Positions 8,780-18,751 are shown, counted from the stretch's first letter. The stretch: DNA of 64,000 nucleotides from CAVVFX01 sp963777595 (GCA_963777595.1 CAVZRE010000045.1:62001-126000), one strand, 5' to 3'. Translations and numbers: made by a program. The notes: generated by a model not told the origin, from the sequence alone.

Positions 8780-10272
8780 CGAACTTCGTACACTCCGCTC
8801 TGGGCGCGGCCATTGGCTGGACGCTTTTTCATTCTTTGTGGGAGGGTGCGGCGGTCGCTCTGCTCCTTGCTGTTGCACTTCGCGTGCTCCGTTCGAGCCG
8901 CGCGCGTTACAGGATAGCTTGCCTGGCGATGCTGGCTATACTGGCCGTTTTCAGCTACACGTTCGTCAGAGTGATCCCCGGAGCGCATGCTTCGGTCCAG
9001 ACGCTCACCGGTCCGGGTTCATACGGGGGGCTGGATGGAGCGCAACACAGCATTCGTCCGCCGGGGGGATTCCAGGCTGCGGATTTCCTTCCGTGGTTGA
9101 CACCTTTCTGGGTTGCGGGTGTGATGCTCTTTGATCTGCGTACGCTGGTCAGTTGGATGGCGGCACGTCGATTGCGGCAACGTGGCGTCTGTTATGCGCC
9201 GGACCCATGGCAGCAGCGCGTGAGACAACTCAGTGAACTCCTGCGCCTCTCCGCGCCGGTCGAGTTGCTGGAATCTTCGCTCGCGACGGTGCCTGTGGTG
9301 GTGGGCTATCTCCGCCCTGTGATTTTGATTCCGCTGGGACTGCTTGGGGGCATGCCTGTGCAACAGATCGAGGCGATACTGCTGCATGAACTGGCGCACG
9401 TCCGCCGCCGCGACTATCTTGTGAACCTCATGCAGACTGTGGTTGAAGGCTTCCTCTTCTATCATCCGGCAGTCTGGTGGATCTCCGGCATTATCCGTGA
9501 CGAACGAGAAAACTGTTGTGACGATCTGGTGGTGGCTATGAGTGGCGACGCTTATGAATATGCCTGTGCCCTGTCTAGTTTGGAACAATCCCGCTGGACT
9601 GCGCACGGGGCGGTCGTGGCATCAACTGGAGGTAATTTAGTGAAGCGAATTCGACGTCTGCTCTATCCCCTGGAGGCACCGCGCGCCTACCTTTCGCCGG
9701 CGGTGGCCGTTGTCATTTTCACGCTAACCGCTGCGCTGGCACTGACTGCGTGGCAAGCACAACCGCAGGATAAACCCGCGGCCAATCCTTACCGGAAATG
9801 GATTGACGAGGACGCTGCTTACATAGCCACTCCGGAGGAGCGTGCTGCGTTTCTCCGATTGAACAGTGACGAGGAGCGCGAGTATTTTATCGGGCAATTT
9901 TGGGAGCGCCGCGACCCGACTCCCGGAACTCCCGAAAACGAATTCAAGGAAGAACACTACAGGCGAATTGCCTGGGTCAACGAACATTTCGGCGGAGCGG
10001 GGCTGGTTGGATGGAAATCCGATCGCGGGCGAATCTACATTCAGTACGGACCGCCGGATGAGATCGAATCGCACCCTAAGGGTGGAGCGTACAAGCGGCC
10101 CGCGGCTGAAGGCGGCGGCGAAGTGCAAACCTACCCATTCGAGCAATGGCTCTATCGCCACATCGACGGAGTAGGCGACAACGTGATGATGGAGTTCGTC
10201 GACAAGAACTGGTCGGGCCAGTATTACATGACTACAGACCCGAACCCTAGCGGAAAATATATTCCTCGTTAG
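8776..10272 (+). CDS. BlaR1-like M56 metallopeptidase fused to GWxTD domain
   Basis: Integral membrane zinc peptidase of 498 residues. Hydrophobic segments lie at about 10-38, 45-64, 103-125 and 304-326. The catalytic motif HELAH is at 204-208, with the downstream RDERENCCDD (241-250) supplying the third ligand. After the last membrane segment, instead of the penicillin-binding sensor of BlaR1, there is a GWxTD-type domain (about 339-490): YRKWIDEDAAYI, FWERRDPTP, and GWKSDRGRIYIQYGPPDEI, in which the name motif reads GWKSD. It overlaps blaI by four bases. By analogy it cleaves or releases BlaI on an envelope signal, with the GWxTD domain as likely sensor or effector; that is inference. Confidence 0.88.
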   Translation: MTNFVHSALGAAIGWTLFHSLWEGAAVALLLAVALRVLRSSRARYRIACLAMLAILAVFSYTFVRVIPGAHASVQTLTGPGSYGGLDGAQHSIRPPGGFQAADFLPWLTPFWVAGVMLFDLRTLVSWMAARRLRQRGVCYAPDPWQQRVRQLSELLRLSAPVELLESSLATVPVVVGYLRPVILIPLGLLGGMPVQQIEAILLHELAHVRRRDYLVNLMQTVVEGFLFYHPAVWWISGIIRDERENCCDDLVVAMSGDAYEYACALSSLEQSRWTAHGAVVASTGGNLVKRIRRLLYPLEAPRAYLSPAVAVVIFTLTAALALTAWQAQPQDKPAANPYRKWIDEDAAYIATPEERAAFLRLNSDEEREYFIGQFWERRDPTPGTPENEFKEEHYRRIAWVNEHFGGAGLVGWKSDRGRIYIQYGPPDEIESHPKGGAYKRPAAEGGGEVQTYPFEQWLYRHIDGVGDNVMMEFVDKNWSGQYYMTTDPNPSGKYIPR

Positions 10273-10290
10273 TTGTAAACTGATGTCCGG

Positions 10291-11826
10291 ATGATCCATC
10301 GCCGTGAGTTTCTAATTTCCGCCGCTGGTGCGGCCGCACCTTCCGGACAAACGGCCAAGCCCGCCAATCTGCTGGTCCTGATCGCCGACCAGTTTCGCTT
10401 CGATGCACTGAGCTGCGCCGGCAACAAGGTTGTCGACACGCCGAACCTCGATCGTCTCGGACGGGAGGGTGCTCGATTTGAGAACGCCATGTGCGCGTGT
10501 CCTGTGTGCGTGCCATCGCGGACAGGCATGCTCACCGGCAAGAGTATGGCGAATTCGACGGTGCGGGACAATCCGCAGGCTACGGACGCGACTCTCGACG
10601 TCGGTCCGACTTACGACAATCTGCTGCACGACCGCGGCTACCAATCGCAGTATTACGGCAAATGGCACATCCCGTACAAAGCCGCGAGCACTTACGATAA
10701 CAAGGTCGCGGACGTACCGGGCGAGCACCGCGATTTTCTGGCTTATCTCGATAAAAACGTTCCCAAGAGACAACCGGCGAAGGGCGAGTTGAATTCGCCG
10801 ATGTACAACCGGCCGTACACGGCATCGCCTGTGGATGCGAAATATGGCGAGGCGCAGGCCGGCGTCAATCCCGGCAACTATTCGCAACAAGATCAGTTCG
10901 GATGGATTCATGTGCCGAAGGAGCACAGCCTGGCTGCGTACCCGGCGGATCAGGCCCTCCGAGCATTGGGGGACATGAAGAACGGGCCGTTCAGCCTGAC
11001 CTGCTCCATCGGGCCGCCTCATCCTCCCTTTCTCAACGTGGAGCCGTACTGGGGCATGTATCCATGGGCTGACCTGCCTCTTTGCCCGAATTTTTCGCAC
11101 GATCAGCGATGGTCTCCGTACCGTAAACGAGCGGCGACCATGAGTTTCTATCACGATGCAGAGCGCGTGAAGCGTTTCCAAGCGATCTACTACGGCATGG
11201 TGAAGGAGGTCGACGATCAGATCGGCCGAGTTCTGCGGCGTCTGGATGAACTGGGCCTGGCGGGTAGCACGCTGGTGGTATTCACCGCCGACCATGGCGA
11301 AATGATGGGATCGCACGGCCTGGTGTCGAAGATGGTCTTCCACGAAGAGGCGGTTCATGTGCCGCTGCTGATGCGTCTGCCGGGAGCGATAAAAGCCGGG
11401 ACCGTGGTGCGCGACCCGGTGTCTGGCTTGGACCTTTTCGCGACGATACTCGATTATCTAAATGTCCCCGCGCCGGCGCGCGATGGCGACTCGCTGCGTC
11501 CCCTGATTGCAGGCAGGCCGGGCATGGATTATCGCGTCGCGGAATGGGGAGTGCGCAATCAGCCGAGCTTCATGGTGAGAACGCGCGATTGGAAATTAAT
11601 GATGGCCGACACGCCGCAATCGACGGCCTTCGACGCGCTCTACGATCTGAAGAATGATCCTTACGAATTACGCAATCTGCTGGGAGACGCGACGGACCGT
11701 GCGCAATCCGCGGGTCGGGCTGAAGAGATGAAGGAACGACTGCTCGGCTGGCTGGGCCGCGTACATTCACCGGTCGTGGACAGCGTGAAGCTGAGGAAGT
11801 TGTCGGCCGGACCCCAAACGGGATGA
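10291..11826 (+). CDS. sulfatase (formylglycine-dependent), exported
   Basis: A 511-residue alkaline-phosphatase-fold hydrolase. A twin-arginine-like leader (MIHRREFLISAAGAAA) suggests export. The metal site starts at IADQFRFDA (31-39). The active-site motif is CVPSR (73-77), whose Cys would be converted to formylglycine by an FGE or anSME enzyme. FTADHGEMMGSHG (about residue 330) carries further metal ligands. Type I sulfatases remove sulfate esters from polysaccharides or small molecules; the substrate here is not predictable. It starts 18 bases after the M56 gene, in the same direction, and might belong to that operon. Confidence 0.9.
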   Translation: MIHRREFLISAAGAAAPSGQTAKPANLLVLIADQFRFDALSCAGNKVVDTPNLDRLGREGARFENAMCACPVCVPSRTGMLTGKSMANSTVRDNPQATDATLDVGPTYDNLLHDRGYQSQYYGKWHIPYKAASTYDNKVADVPGEHRDFLAYLDKNVPKRQPAKGELNSPMYNRPYTASPVDAKYGEAQAGVNPGNYSQQDQFGWIHVPKEHSLAAYPADQALRALGDMKNGPFSLTCSIGPPHPPFLNVEPYWGMYPWADLPLCPNFSHDQRWSPYRKRAATMSFYHDAERVKRFQAIYYGMVKEVDDQIGRVLRRLDELGLAGSTLVVFTADHGEMMGSHGLVSKMVFHEEAVHVPLLMRLPGAIKAGTVVRDPVSGLDLFATILDYLNVPAPARDGDSLRPLIAGRPGMDYRVAEWGVRNQPSFMVRTRDWKLMMADTPQSTAFDALYDLKNDPYELRNLLGDATDRAQSAGRAEEMKERLLGWLGRVHSPVVDSVKLRKLSAGPQTG

Positions 11827-11830
11827 GATG

Positions 11831-12190
11831 CTAGGCGTCCATGCGGTCGCCATGGCTGGGGGGTTGGCTGGTGACGATGATGCGCAGCGGGCTCTGACCC
11901 TGATTCAGCGCCTGATGCCGCTGTCCGGGAGAAACTTCAATTCCTTCACCCGCGCGAACGAGGAAGTGATGATATTCGACTTCTAGGGTTAGCTCGCCAG
12001 CCAGAACGAAAAAGAACTGGCGAGCGTGGGCGTGCGAATGCCGCACTTCGCTGGTCCCCGGGGGCATAAGCTCTTCGATCACGCTGAGGTCCGCGGTTTT
12101 GACGAGGTGCCAGCCATCGCAAGCGGTTCCCTGCGGCCCTCCCCATTGGTAGTGTTCGGCAGATTTTACGCTGATGACTTGGGTTGGCAT
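11831..12190 (-). CDS. single-domain cupin protein
   Basis: A 119-residue single-domain cupin starting at ATG 12190 (MPTQVISVKSAEHY), chosen because GAAAGG precedes it at good spacing. The first cupin motif reads RHSHAHARQFFFVLAGELTLEV, and the second lies around GEGIEVSPGQRHQALN. Such proteins bind a metal through the His cluster and act as small dioxygenases, isomerases or ligand sensors; nothing here selects among these. It is convergent with the sulfatase (stop-to-stop distance 4 bases) and divergent from the antiporter gene at 12245, so the short region 12191-12244 must hold both starts. Confidence 0.82.
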   Translation of the reverse strand: MPTQVISVKSAEHYQWGGPQGTACDGWHLVKTADLSVIEELMPPGTSEVRHSHAHARQFFFVLAGELTLEVEYHHFLVRAGEGIEVSPGQRHQALNQGQSPLRIIVTSQPPSHGDRMDA

Positions 12191-12244
12191 TTCCGGCCTT
12201 TCGATTATTGTACGTGCTCTCCGGGCTTGCGCCACAATTAATGG

Positions 12245-13414
12245 ATGGCCTTATGGCTTGCCGTCGCTCACGATCAGCTGACTGTTCCCCTCGCACTGCT
12301 GCTCGTGTATGGCGGCGCGAAACTGATGGCCGATCTATTCGAACGGCTGCGGCTGCCCGGCATCGTCGGTGAAATTCTGGCAGGCGTGATCCTGGGACCG
12401 CAGGTGCTTGGATGGCTGAAGCCCAGCGAAATCCTCAGCGTCCTCGGCCAGCTCGGGATCATCTTTCTGCTGTTTCGCACCGGACTCGAGGTCAAATCGT
12501 CGGAATTGCGCAGCTCGGGGCCGATGGGTCTCGGGGTCGCATTCGGAGGCGTCGTCGTTCCATTCTTCGCCGGCTGGAGCGTGGCGCGTGCCTTCGGCGA
12601 GCCGCACATGGAGTCGATCTTCATCGGCGCGGCGATGGTGGCGACGAGCGTCGGCATTACAGCGCAAGTTCTCACCTCAAAAGGCCTGTTGCAGCATCCC
12701 GCGAGCCGCGTAATTCTCGCTGCCGCCGTGATCGACGACGTGCTGGGGCTACTGGTGCTCGCCATTGTCAGCAGCATGGCGGAGGGCCGCATGAATCTGG
12801 TCAGCCTGGCGTTAACGGCTCTGGTGGCCACCAGCTTCACGCTACTGATCTTCCTGTGGGGATCGCGCGCCGCGGGCAGATTGTTTCCTCGCGTCCAACC
12901 GCGGTTGAAAGTTGCCGATGCGGAATTCACCATTTCTCTGGGAGTCTTATTTGCGCTGGCGGTGATTGCGGTTTATGCGGGCGTTGCAGCGATTATCGGG
13001 GCATTTCTTGCCGGAATGGCGCTTTCGGAAACCGTGGAGGAACGGGTACACACGATGACGCAAGGCGTAGCTGAACTGCTTACGCCGTTCTTTCTGGTGG
13101 GTATCGGGTTGAACTTTACCTTCGATACGCTCCTCGATCCTGCCACTATGTGGCTGTGCCTGGCCATCACGGCTGCCGCAATCGCGTCGAAATTCATCGG
13201 GGCAGGAGCAGTGGCGCTTCGCATGGGGGTAGGGAATGCCGTACGGGTGGGCACCGGCATGATTCCGCGGGGAGAGGTCGGTGTGGTGGTGGCGCAGATT
13301 GGGCTGGCGATGGGCGTGATGGAGCACCGGGTCTACGGCATCGTGGTGTTCATGTCGGTAGCCACTACGCTGGCCGCGCCGTCGCTCTTGAGTCTGGCGT
13401 TTCGGAAACGCTAG
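12245..13414 (+). CDS. CPA2-type cation:proton antiporter (Kef/NapA-like)
   Basis: A 389-residue polytopic membrane protein with about 12-13 hydrophobic segments spanning nearly its full length, matching the Na+/H+ exchanger domain. Recognisable stretches are LPGIVGEILAGVILGP near the start, LFRTGLEV, a conserved IDDVLGLLVLA with the paired acidic residues of the ion site, and MIPRGEVGVVVAQIGL near the end. It lacks a C-terminal RCK/TrkA nucleotide-binding domain, so it resembles the short NapA/Kef-B-like proteins. It would exchange Na+ or K+ for protons across the inner membrane. Start codon ATG 12245; an out-of-frame ATG lies at 12241. Confidence 0.9.
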   Translation: MALWLAVAHDQLTVPLALLLVYGGAKLMADLFERLRLPGIVGEILAGVILGPQVLGWLKPSEILSVLGQLGIIFLLFRTGLEVKSSELRSSGPMGLGVAFGGVVVPFFAGWSVARAFGEPHMESIFIGAAMVATSVGITAQVLTSKGLLQHPASRVILAAAVIDDVLGLLVLAIVSSMAEGRMNLVSLALTALVATSFTLLIFLWGSRAAGRLFPRVQPRLKVADAEFTISLGVLFALAVIAVYAGVAAIIGAFLAGMALSETVEERVHTMTQGVAELLTPFFLVGIGLNFTFDTLLDPATMWLCLAITAAAIASKFIGAGAVALRMGVGNAVRVGTGMIPRGEVGVVVAQIGLAMGVMEHRVYGIVVFMSVATTLAAPSLLSLAFRKR

Positions 13415-13459
13415 TAGTCTTGGCTTCTGGCGGGGAACGGAAGGCTGAAAAAATAAGGC

Positions 13460-13476
13460 GCAGGCCTTTGGCCTGC
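13460..13476. terminator. hairpin between convergent genes
   Basis: GCAGGCC (13460-13466), TTT, GGCCTGC (13470-13476) forms a perfect 7-bp stem between the stops of the antiporter and the fucosidase. A loose T-rich stretch (TCCATTCTTTCTC) follows on the plus strand. It could terminate either transcript, or be a short palindromic intergenic repeat. Confidence 0.5.
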
Positions 13477-13522
13477 TCCATTCTTTCTCAGGTTCAGAAA
13501 CGTGTCTCTGGATCGAGCGGCC

Positions 13523-14851
13523 TCAAATCGAAATATCGGCGCTGAACCTGGGGCGCTCCTTGCGGATGTAATCGGTATCCTGCTTCGGGATGCCATCGCA
13601 TTCGATCGCGATGGTCGTCACGGGACTATCCGGCGCGGTTTGCGGTAAGCCGACAAACTGTACTCGGAAATCATCCTGTTTGAACTTGACCGGAGCGCCG
13701 GTTGCGAACAGTTTCGCGGACTGCACCTTATTCCGCAAGCCGCCGAGGTTCACGGGTGAACCTGGCCAGAAGTGCACATGCATATAGAGCGTGTTGCCGC
13801 GGCGAGTGAACTCCGCATAGTTCGATCGGCGTACCTGGCATGGCTCGCTTTTGTAGATGGTCTCACCGTTGCGTGCCATCCACTTGCCGACTGCGGTCAT
13901 GATCCGCACGGACTCTTCCGGAATCGAACCATCCGCTTTGGGTCCAATGTTGATCAGGTAGTTGCCGGTGTCATGCGCGCAGGTGATCAGGTTGCGGACC
14001 ACCTGCTTGGGCGACTTCCAGGCATCGTCGGCAGCCTGATAGCCCCAGCTATCGTTCATGGTCATGCAGGATTCCCAGGCCTGGCCGTCCTTGGTCGCCT
14101 CGATTTTCTGTTCGGGAGTGGAGAAATCACCTTTGAGAGCATTGCGATTGTTGACGATGATTTCGGGCTGCAGCTCGAACACCATCTGGTTCATCTTTTC
14201 CGACTCCCAACCCGCGGCTTTCAACGGCCACGAGACGTCGTACCACAGCACGTCAATCTTGCCGTAGTTGGTCAACAATTCGCGAATCTGTCCGTGGATA
14301 TAGGCGACGAAGCGTTGGCGGGCGGCTTCATCGGTGGCGCAGCGAGCGCCGTCGGGATGATGCCAATCCATCAACGAATAGTAGAAGCCGACGCGCATAC
14401 CTTCCGCGCGGGCGGCGTCGACGTATTCTTTGACGAGGTCGCGTCCCGGACCTTGCTTAGCGGACGTATAGTTCGTCAGCTTGCTATCGAAATGGCAGAA
14501 GCCCTCGTGGTGCTTGGTGGTCATGACCATGTACTTCTGTCCGGCGGCTTTGGCGAGCTTCGCCCAATCCCGCGCGGGAAATGGCTTCGGTTTGAACTTC
14601 TTGGCGAACTGTTCGTATTCCTTGACCGGCCAGCCCTCTTGTTCCATGGCCCATTCATGGCGGCCGTTGACGCTATAGAGGCCCCAATGGATAAACATGC
14701 CGAAACGCGCTTCATGCCACCATTCCATGCGTTGGGCCCGCGTGGTGTCGGGATCGATAGACGCGCCTTGGATGCGGGAGGTGGAGGTCAGGACTTGGGC
14801 GCCGACGGCGGCGAGGCCGAGAGCTTCGCGGCGAGTGAGAGGACTGTTCAT
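13523..14851 (-). CDS. alpha-L-fucosidase, GH29, exported
   Basis: A 442-residue retaining glycosidase that removes alpha-linked fucose. The leader MNSPLTRREALGLAAVGAQV has a twin-arginine pair. The catalytic barrel begins at RMEWWHEARFGMFIHWGLYS (about 41-60), with the substrate-binding KHHEGFCHFDSK (113-124) and the nucleophile Asp in IDVLWYD (Asp205). A small C-terminal beta domain follows from about residue 345. Length and motif order are those of bacterial GH29. It is convergent with the antiporter and divergent from the gamma-glutamyltransferase. With the hexosaminidase and sulfatase it points to degradation of complex glycans. Confidence 0.93.
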   Translation of the reverse strand: MNSPLTRREALGLAAVGAQVLTSTSRIQGASIDPDTTRAQRMEWWHEARFGMFIHWGLYSVNGRHEWAMEQEGWPVKEYEQFAKKFKPKPFPARDWAKLAKAAGQKYMVMTTKHHEGFCHFDSKLTNYTSAKQGPGRDLVKEYVDAARAEGMRVGFYYSLMDWHHPDGARCATDEAARQRFVAYIHGQIRELLTNYGKIDVLWYDVSWPLKAAGWESEKMNQMVFELQPEIIVNNRNALKGDFSTPEQKIEATKDGQAWESCMTMNDSWGYQAADDAWKSPKQVVRNLITCAHDTGNYLINIGPKADGSIPEESVRIMTAVGKWMARNGETIYKSEPCQVRRSNYAEFTRRGNTLYMHVHFWPGSPVNLGGLRNKVQSAKLFATGAPVKFKQDDFRVQFVGLPQTAPDSPVTTIAIECDGIPKQDTDYIRKERPRFSADISI

Positions 14852-15065
14852 GACACTCAGATCATATCGCAGTCTTCGTTAGCGGTAAAGGGTGGCCGCT
14901 TCGGTTTGAGAAGTGAGGCTGAGGCGCTCACCAGGCCAAGTTGGTATCAGAAGCCGTGGTATGGCCTCCGCCCGAAGCACTCGGCCATCTTCTTGCGCCA
15001 GAACGAACTTGCGGGCGAATCCGCTCACAAATATTGCACGGTCGCCCATGCTACGATTTCCATTC

Positions 15066-16721
15066 ATGAGAGCCGCGCTTCGGATCGCCCTTTTCCTCTG
15101 CTACGTATTGGCTGCGTTCCCGCAAGGACGCAATTACGGCCGGTCGATGGTGATCTCGCAACAGGGCATTGCCGCCACCAGCCAGCCTCTGGCATCCCAG
15201 GCTGCCGCGGAGATCCTGGCTCGTGGAGGATCGGCCGTGGATGCAGCTATAGCCGCCAACGCCGTTCTCGGGCTGGTGGAGCCGATGATGGACAGTATCG
15301 GAGGAGATCTCTTCGTTCTCTACTGGGACGCGAAGACCGGCGAGACTTACCGGATTGAACGCTTCCGGGCCGGCACCACGCGGTCTCACACCGGAACTCC
15401 TCGCGGCACACGGCGCTAAAACGATGCCGCTCGAAGGAATCTACACGGTTACTGTGCCGGGGGCGGTGGAAGGGTGGGCGCAGATGCACAAACGCTATGG
15501 CAAGCTGCCGTGGAAGGATCTGTTTCAGGCCGCCATCGCGTATGCCGAAGGAGGGTTCCCGGTTAGCGAGGCTATCCAGGAAGTTTGGGCGCCCACAAAG
15601 TTGCGGACGCACCCGGAGTCAGCACGCGTTTTCCTGCCGCACGGGAATCCGCCGGCGGTCGGCGACATCTTTCGCAATCCGGACCTGGCGCATGCGTATC
15701 GCCTATTGGCCGAAGAGGGTCCCGATGCATTTTACAAGGGCGAAATTGCGGCGGCCATCCTAAAGACTTCACAGCATCTAGGAGGCGTCATGACCGCGGA
15801 GGATCTGGCGTCATTCTCTTCGGAATGGGTGAAACCGATTTCCACTGATTACCGGGGATGGCATGTCTACGAGCTCCCGCCCAACGGCCAAGGTATGGCT
15901 GCGCTGGAAATGCTGAACATCATGGAAGTTTCTCCGGCTGCCCTGTCGCCCGTCAGTCCGCTGGAATGGCATAAGCGCATTGAGGCGATGAAACTGGCGT
16001 ACTCAGATTTACACCGTTACGATGCCGACCCGCGCTTCGCGCCGGTACCGTCTCCGGAATTCTCTCCAAGGAATATGCACGCAAGCGAGCTGCCCTGATC
16101 GATCCTAAAAAGGCGAATTGTGGAGTCGAGCCCGGCAAGCCCATCGCGAGCGATACCACCTATCTCACGGTAGTCGACCGGGAAGGCAATATCGCCAGCT
16201 GGATCCAAAGCGTGTCCGCTGCCTTCGGTTCCGGCATCACCTGCGAGGGCATGGGCTTTATTCTGCAAAACCGTGGCTCCGGCTTCACGTTGGAGGCCGG
16301 ACACCCGGACGTACTTGCGCCTGGAAAACGGCCGTTCCACACGATTATCCCTGCGTTCATGGAAAAGGGGGATTTGCATATCGGGTTCGGAATTATGGGC
16401 GGACCGAACCAGCCTCTGGCGCATGCGCAGTTCGTTTCCAACATTGTCGATTTCGGGATGAACGTTCAGCAAGCGCTCGAAGCGCCGCGCTTCACCAAGC
16501 CGTCAGCTGACGGCTGCAAAGTCTTGATCGAGGCACGCGTGCCGGAGTTGACGATCAAGCTGTTGAAAGAGCGTGGACACGACGTACAAGTACGCCGGGA
16601 ATACACTCAGGAAATGGGCCGCGGGCAGGCCATTCTCCACAACTCGAAAACGGGGACAAACTTCGCTGCATCAGACCCTCGCGCGGACGGCGAGGCTATC
16701 CCTGAAGCAATTTGGCACTAA
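15066..16721 (+). pseudogene. gamma-glutamyltransferase, two frameshifts
   Basis: A periplasmic N-terminal nucleophile enzyme that transfers or hydrolyses the gamma-glutamyl group of glutathione. It starts at ATG 15066 (leader MRAALRIALFLCYVLAAFPQG; ATG 15048 is also possible). The large-subunit part shows ASQAAAEILARGGSAVDAA and ALEMLNIME. The autocleavage site is SDTTYLTVVD, whose Thr becomes the small-subunit nucleophile (about 16150-16180). Frame breaks lie near 15354 (one extra base) and near 16050 (one G missing in CCGGTCTCC). With both corrected the protein is complete, about 551 residues, which is normal for the family. The pieces are 15066-15353, 15355-16050 and 16051-16721. Confidence 0.85.
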
Positions 16722-16789
16722 GGCATTTTTCAGTTCTTTTTGTGCGGCTCTCTAAAGCCATTTCCACGCGCCGATAAGTAATATAGCTA

Positions 16790-17776
16790 ATGGTTTCTTT
16801 CCAAGTTGACTCTCCCTATGGTTTCGTGGGACAGTCGCCGCAGATCCGTAGGGTCAGGGAGTTTGTTGAAAAGGTTGGCCGTTCCCGCTCACCGGTTCTG
16901 ATTCTTGGGGAGAGCGGCACGGGGAAGGAGGTTGTTGCCCGCGCGTTGCATAATGCGGGAAATTCCGGAGAACTGGTCCCAATCGACTGCGGCTCGCTGG
17001 TCGGACCGCTGATGGAGAGCGAACTTTTCGGGCACACCCGCGGCGCCTTCACGGGAGCATCGGACAGCAAGCGGGGATTGATAGAGCTGGCTGACGGCGG
17101 GAGCGCCTTTTTTGATGAAATCGGCGATCTGCCGTTGGATCTGCAGGTCAAGCTGCTCCGGCTATTGCAGGAGCACGAGTACCGAGCCATCGGATCCCTG
17201 CAGCGGCGGAAGATCGATCTGCGCGTGATCGCGGCGACCCACTGTAACTTGAGCGCAGCGGTAGAAAAAGGCACTTTCAGACAGGATTTATATTACCGGC
17301 TGAACGTCATTACGATTCGCCTGCCGCCTCTGCGGGAGCGCAAAGAAGACATACCTCTGCTAGTGGACCGTTTTCTGGAACGAGGGAAACGCCGCTACAC
17401 GGTGACTCGTGAAGTAATGGACTCGCTGATGGCCTATGATTGGCCGGGCAATGTCCGCGAGCTACAGAATTGCATCGATCGCATGACTGCGGTCAATTCC
17501 GGACCGCTGCTCCATACAATGGATCTCCCGAGCGCTGTTCAGTTCTCGATGGATGCGAGCCGGTTCGGACAACCGGTCATGACGGCAGTAGTCGGAGACT
17601 CGGTAATGCCCCTCGAACAGATCGAACGATCGGCAATCCTCAGTGCGCTGAGCAAAACCAAAGGAGATCGCGCGGCGGCCGCCCATTTTCTGGGGATCGG
17701 CCGCACGACGCTCTATCGCAAATTGCGGGGCTACGGAATAGGAGTCAGTGCTCCGTCAGTTGCTCCTTGCCGGTAG
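16790..17776 (+). CDS. sigma-54-dependent transcriptional activator, no receiver domain
   Basis: A 328-residue AAA+ activator. Walker A GESGTGKE is at 40-47, the sigma-54 contact loop GAFTGA at 85-90, Walker B is in GGSAFFDEIGDLPL, and the arginine-finger region is FRQDLYYRLNVI. The C-terminus has a Fis-type helix-turn-helix (GDRAAAAHFLGIGRTTLYRKL, about 294-314). Only 12 residues precede the AAA+ domain, so there is no receiver, PAS or GAF input domain. Activity must be controlled by abundance, by a partner protein, or be constitutive. Its target genes are not evident: I found no convincing -24/-12 promoter close by. It is convergent with the transketolase genes. Confidence 0.92.
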   Translation: MVSFQVDSPYGFVGQSPQIRRVREFVEKVGRSRSPVLILGESGTGKEVVARALHNAGNSGELVPIDCGSLVGPLMESELFGHTRGAFTGASDSKRGLIELADGGSAFFDEIGDLPLDLQVKLLRLLQEHEYRAIGSLQRRKIDLRVIAATHCNLSAAVEKGTFRQDLYYRLNVITIRLPPLRERKEDIPLLVDRFLERGKRRYTVTREVMDSLMAYDWPGNVRELQNCIDRMTAVNSGPLLHTMDLPSAVQFSMDASRFGQPVMTAVVGDSVMPLEQIERSAILSALSKTKGDRAAAAHFLGIGRTTLYRKLRGYGIGVSAPSVAPCR

Positions 17777-17784
17777 CTACCGTG

Positions 17785-18751
17785 TTAAGACTTGCGCGCC
17801 AGGACTTTCTTCACGGCTTCGACGATGTTCTTCGCGCGCATCCCGTACTTATCGAGCAATTCGTCCGGGGTGCCGGACTCCGCATACGTAGTTAAGCCCA
17901 CGAATTCCATCAGGCACGGATTCGACATTGCGACGGCCTGTGCCACGCGGACGCCCAGGCCACCATCCACCAGATGCTCTTCCGCAACCACAATCGCGCC
18001 GGTATCCTTGGCCGCCTTGGCGATGGCATCATGATCCAGCGGCTTGATGGTATGGAAATCCAGGACTCGAGCCGAAATTCCCTGGTTTTCCAATTCCTCC
18101 GCCTTCAGGGCCTCAGAAACCAATAAGCCTGTCGCGATAATGGTGACATCCTTACCGTCGGTCAACTGCACGGATTTGCCGATTTCGAACTTATGATCCG
18201 GCTGATAGACGACCGGCGCCTTCATTCTGCCGGCGCGGATAAACACGGGTCCGACGTGCTCCGTCGCGAGGTGCACGATGGCTTTCATCGAAACCTCATC
18301 CGCACGGTGAGAACACCAGGAAGCCCGGCAGGGAACACGCCAGCCCGATCTCTTCCACACTCATCTGGGAAGGTCCATCTTCGCCGATCGAGATACCGCT
18401 GTGCGTCCCGACAACCTTCACGTTGGTGTGCGGGTACGCCACAACGACGCGAAGCTGTTCGAACCCTTTATTCATCACAAATGCCGAAAAACTGGAGATG
18501 AACGGAATCTTTCCGGCGTAAGCCAAACCCCCGGCGATTGCCGCCATATTGGACTCGGCGATGCCGCATTCGAAGAACCGGTCGGGGAACTCCTTAGCGA
18601 AATACGTTGTCATGGTGGACTTGGAAAGGTCCGGATCGAGAACGACTACGTCCTTATTTGCATGGCCGACTTCGACCAGCGCACGTCCAAAGGCCTCGCG
18701 GGTTGCTGGGCCGAGCTTTAGTTCGAACTTCGGTTGGGTCTGCGTCGCCAT
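17785..18751 (-). pseudogene. transketolase C-terminal subunit, one frameshift
   Basis: Second half of a split transketolase: the pyrimidine-binding domain (with FFECGIAESNMAAIAGGLA, whose Glu activates thiamine diphosphate) and the C-terminal domain (VLDFHTIKPLD, VVAEEHLVDGGLG). One extra base near 18304 breaks the frame between LVFSP and ADEVSMKAIVHLA; the pieces are 18305-18751 and 17785-18303. Corrected length is about 321 residues, normal for the family. The ATG overlaps the stop of the N-terminal subunit gene by one base (TAATG), so the two halves are made together. The enzyme moves two-carbon units in the pentose phosphate pathway. Confidence 0.88.

Noticed and set aside
13772..15358. 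A 528-codon open frame on the plus strand
   Set aside because: It runs antisense to the GH29 fucosidase and its codons mirror that gene; the translation has no domain, and the minus-strand product has all catalytic motifs.
16710..16724. TGGCAC before the sigma-54 activator gene as a -24 element
   Set aside because: The GC of a -12 element is not at the required spacing: it comes three bases too early.
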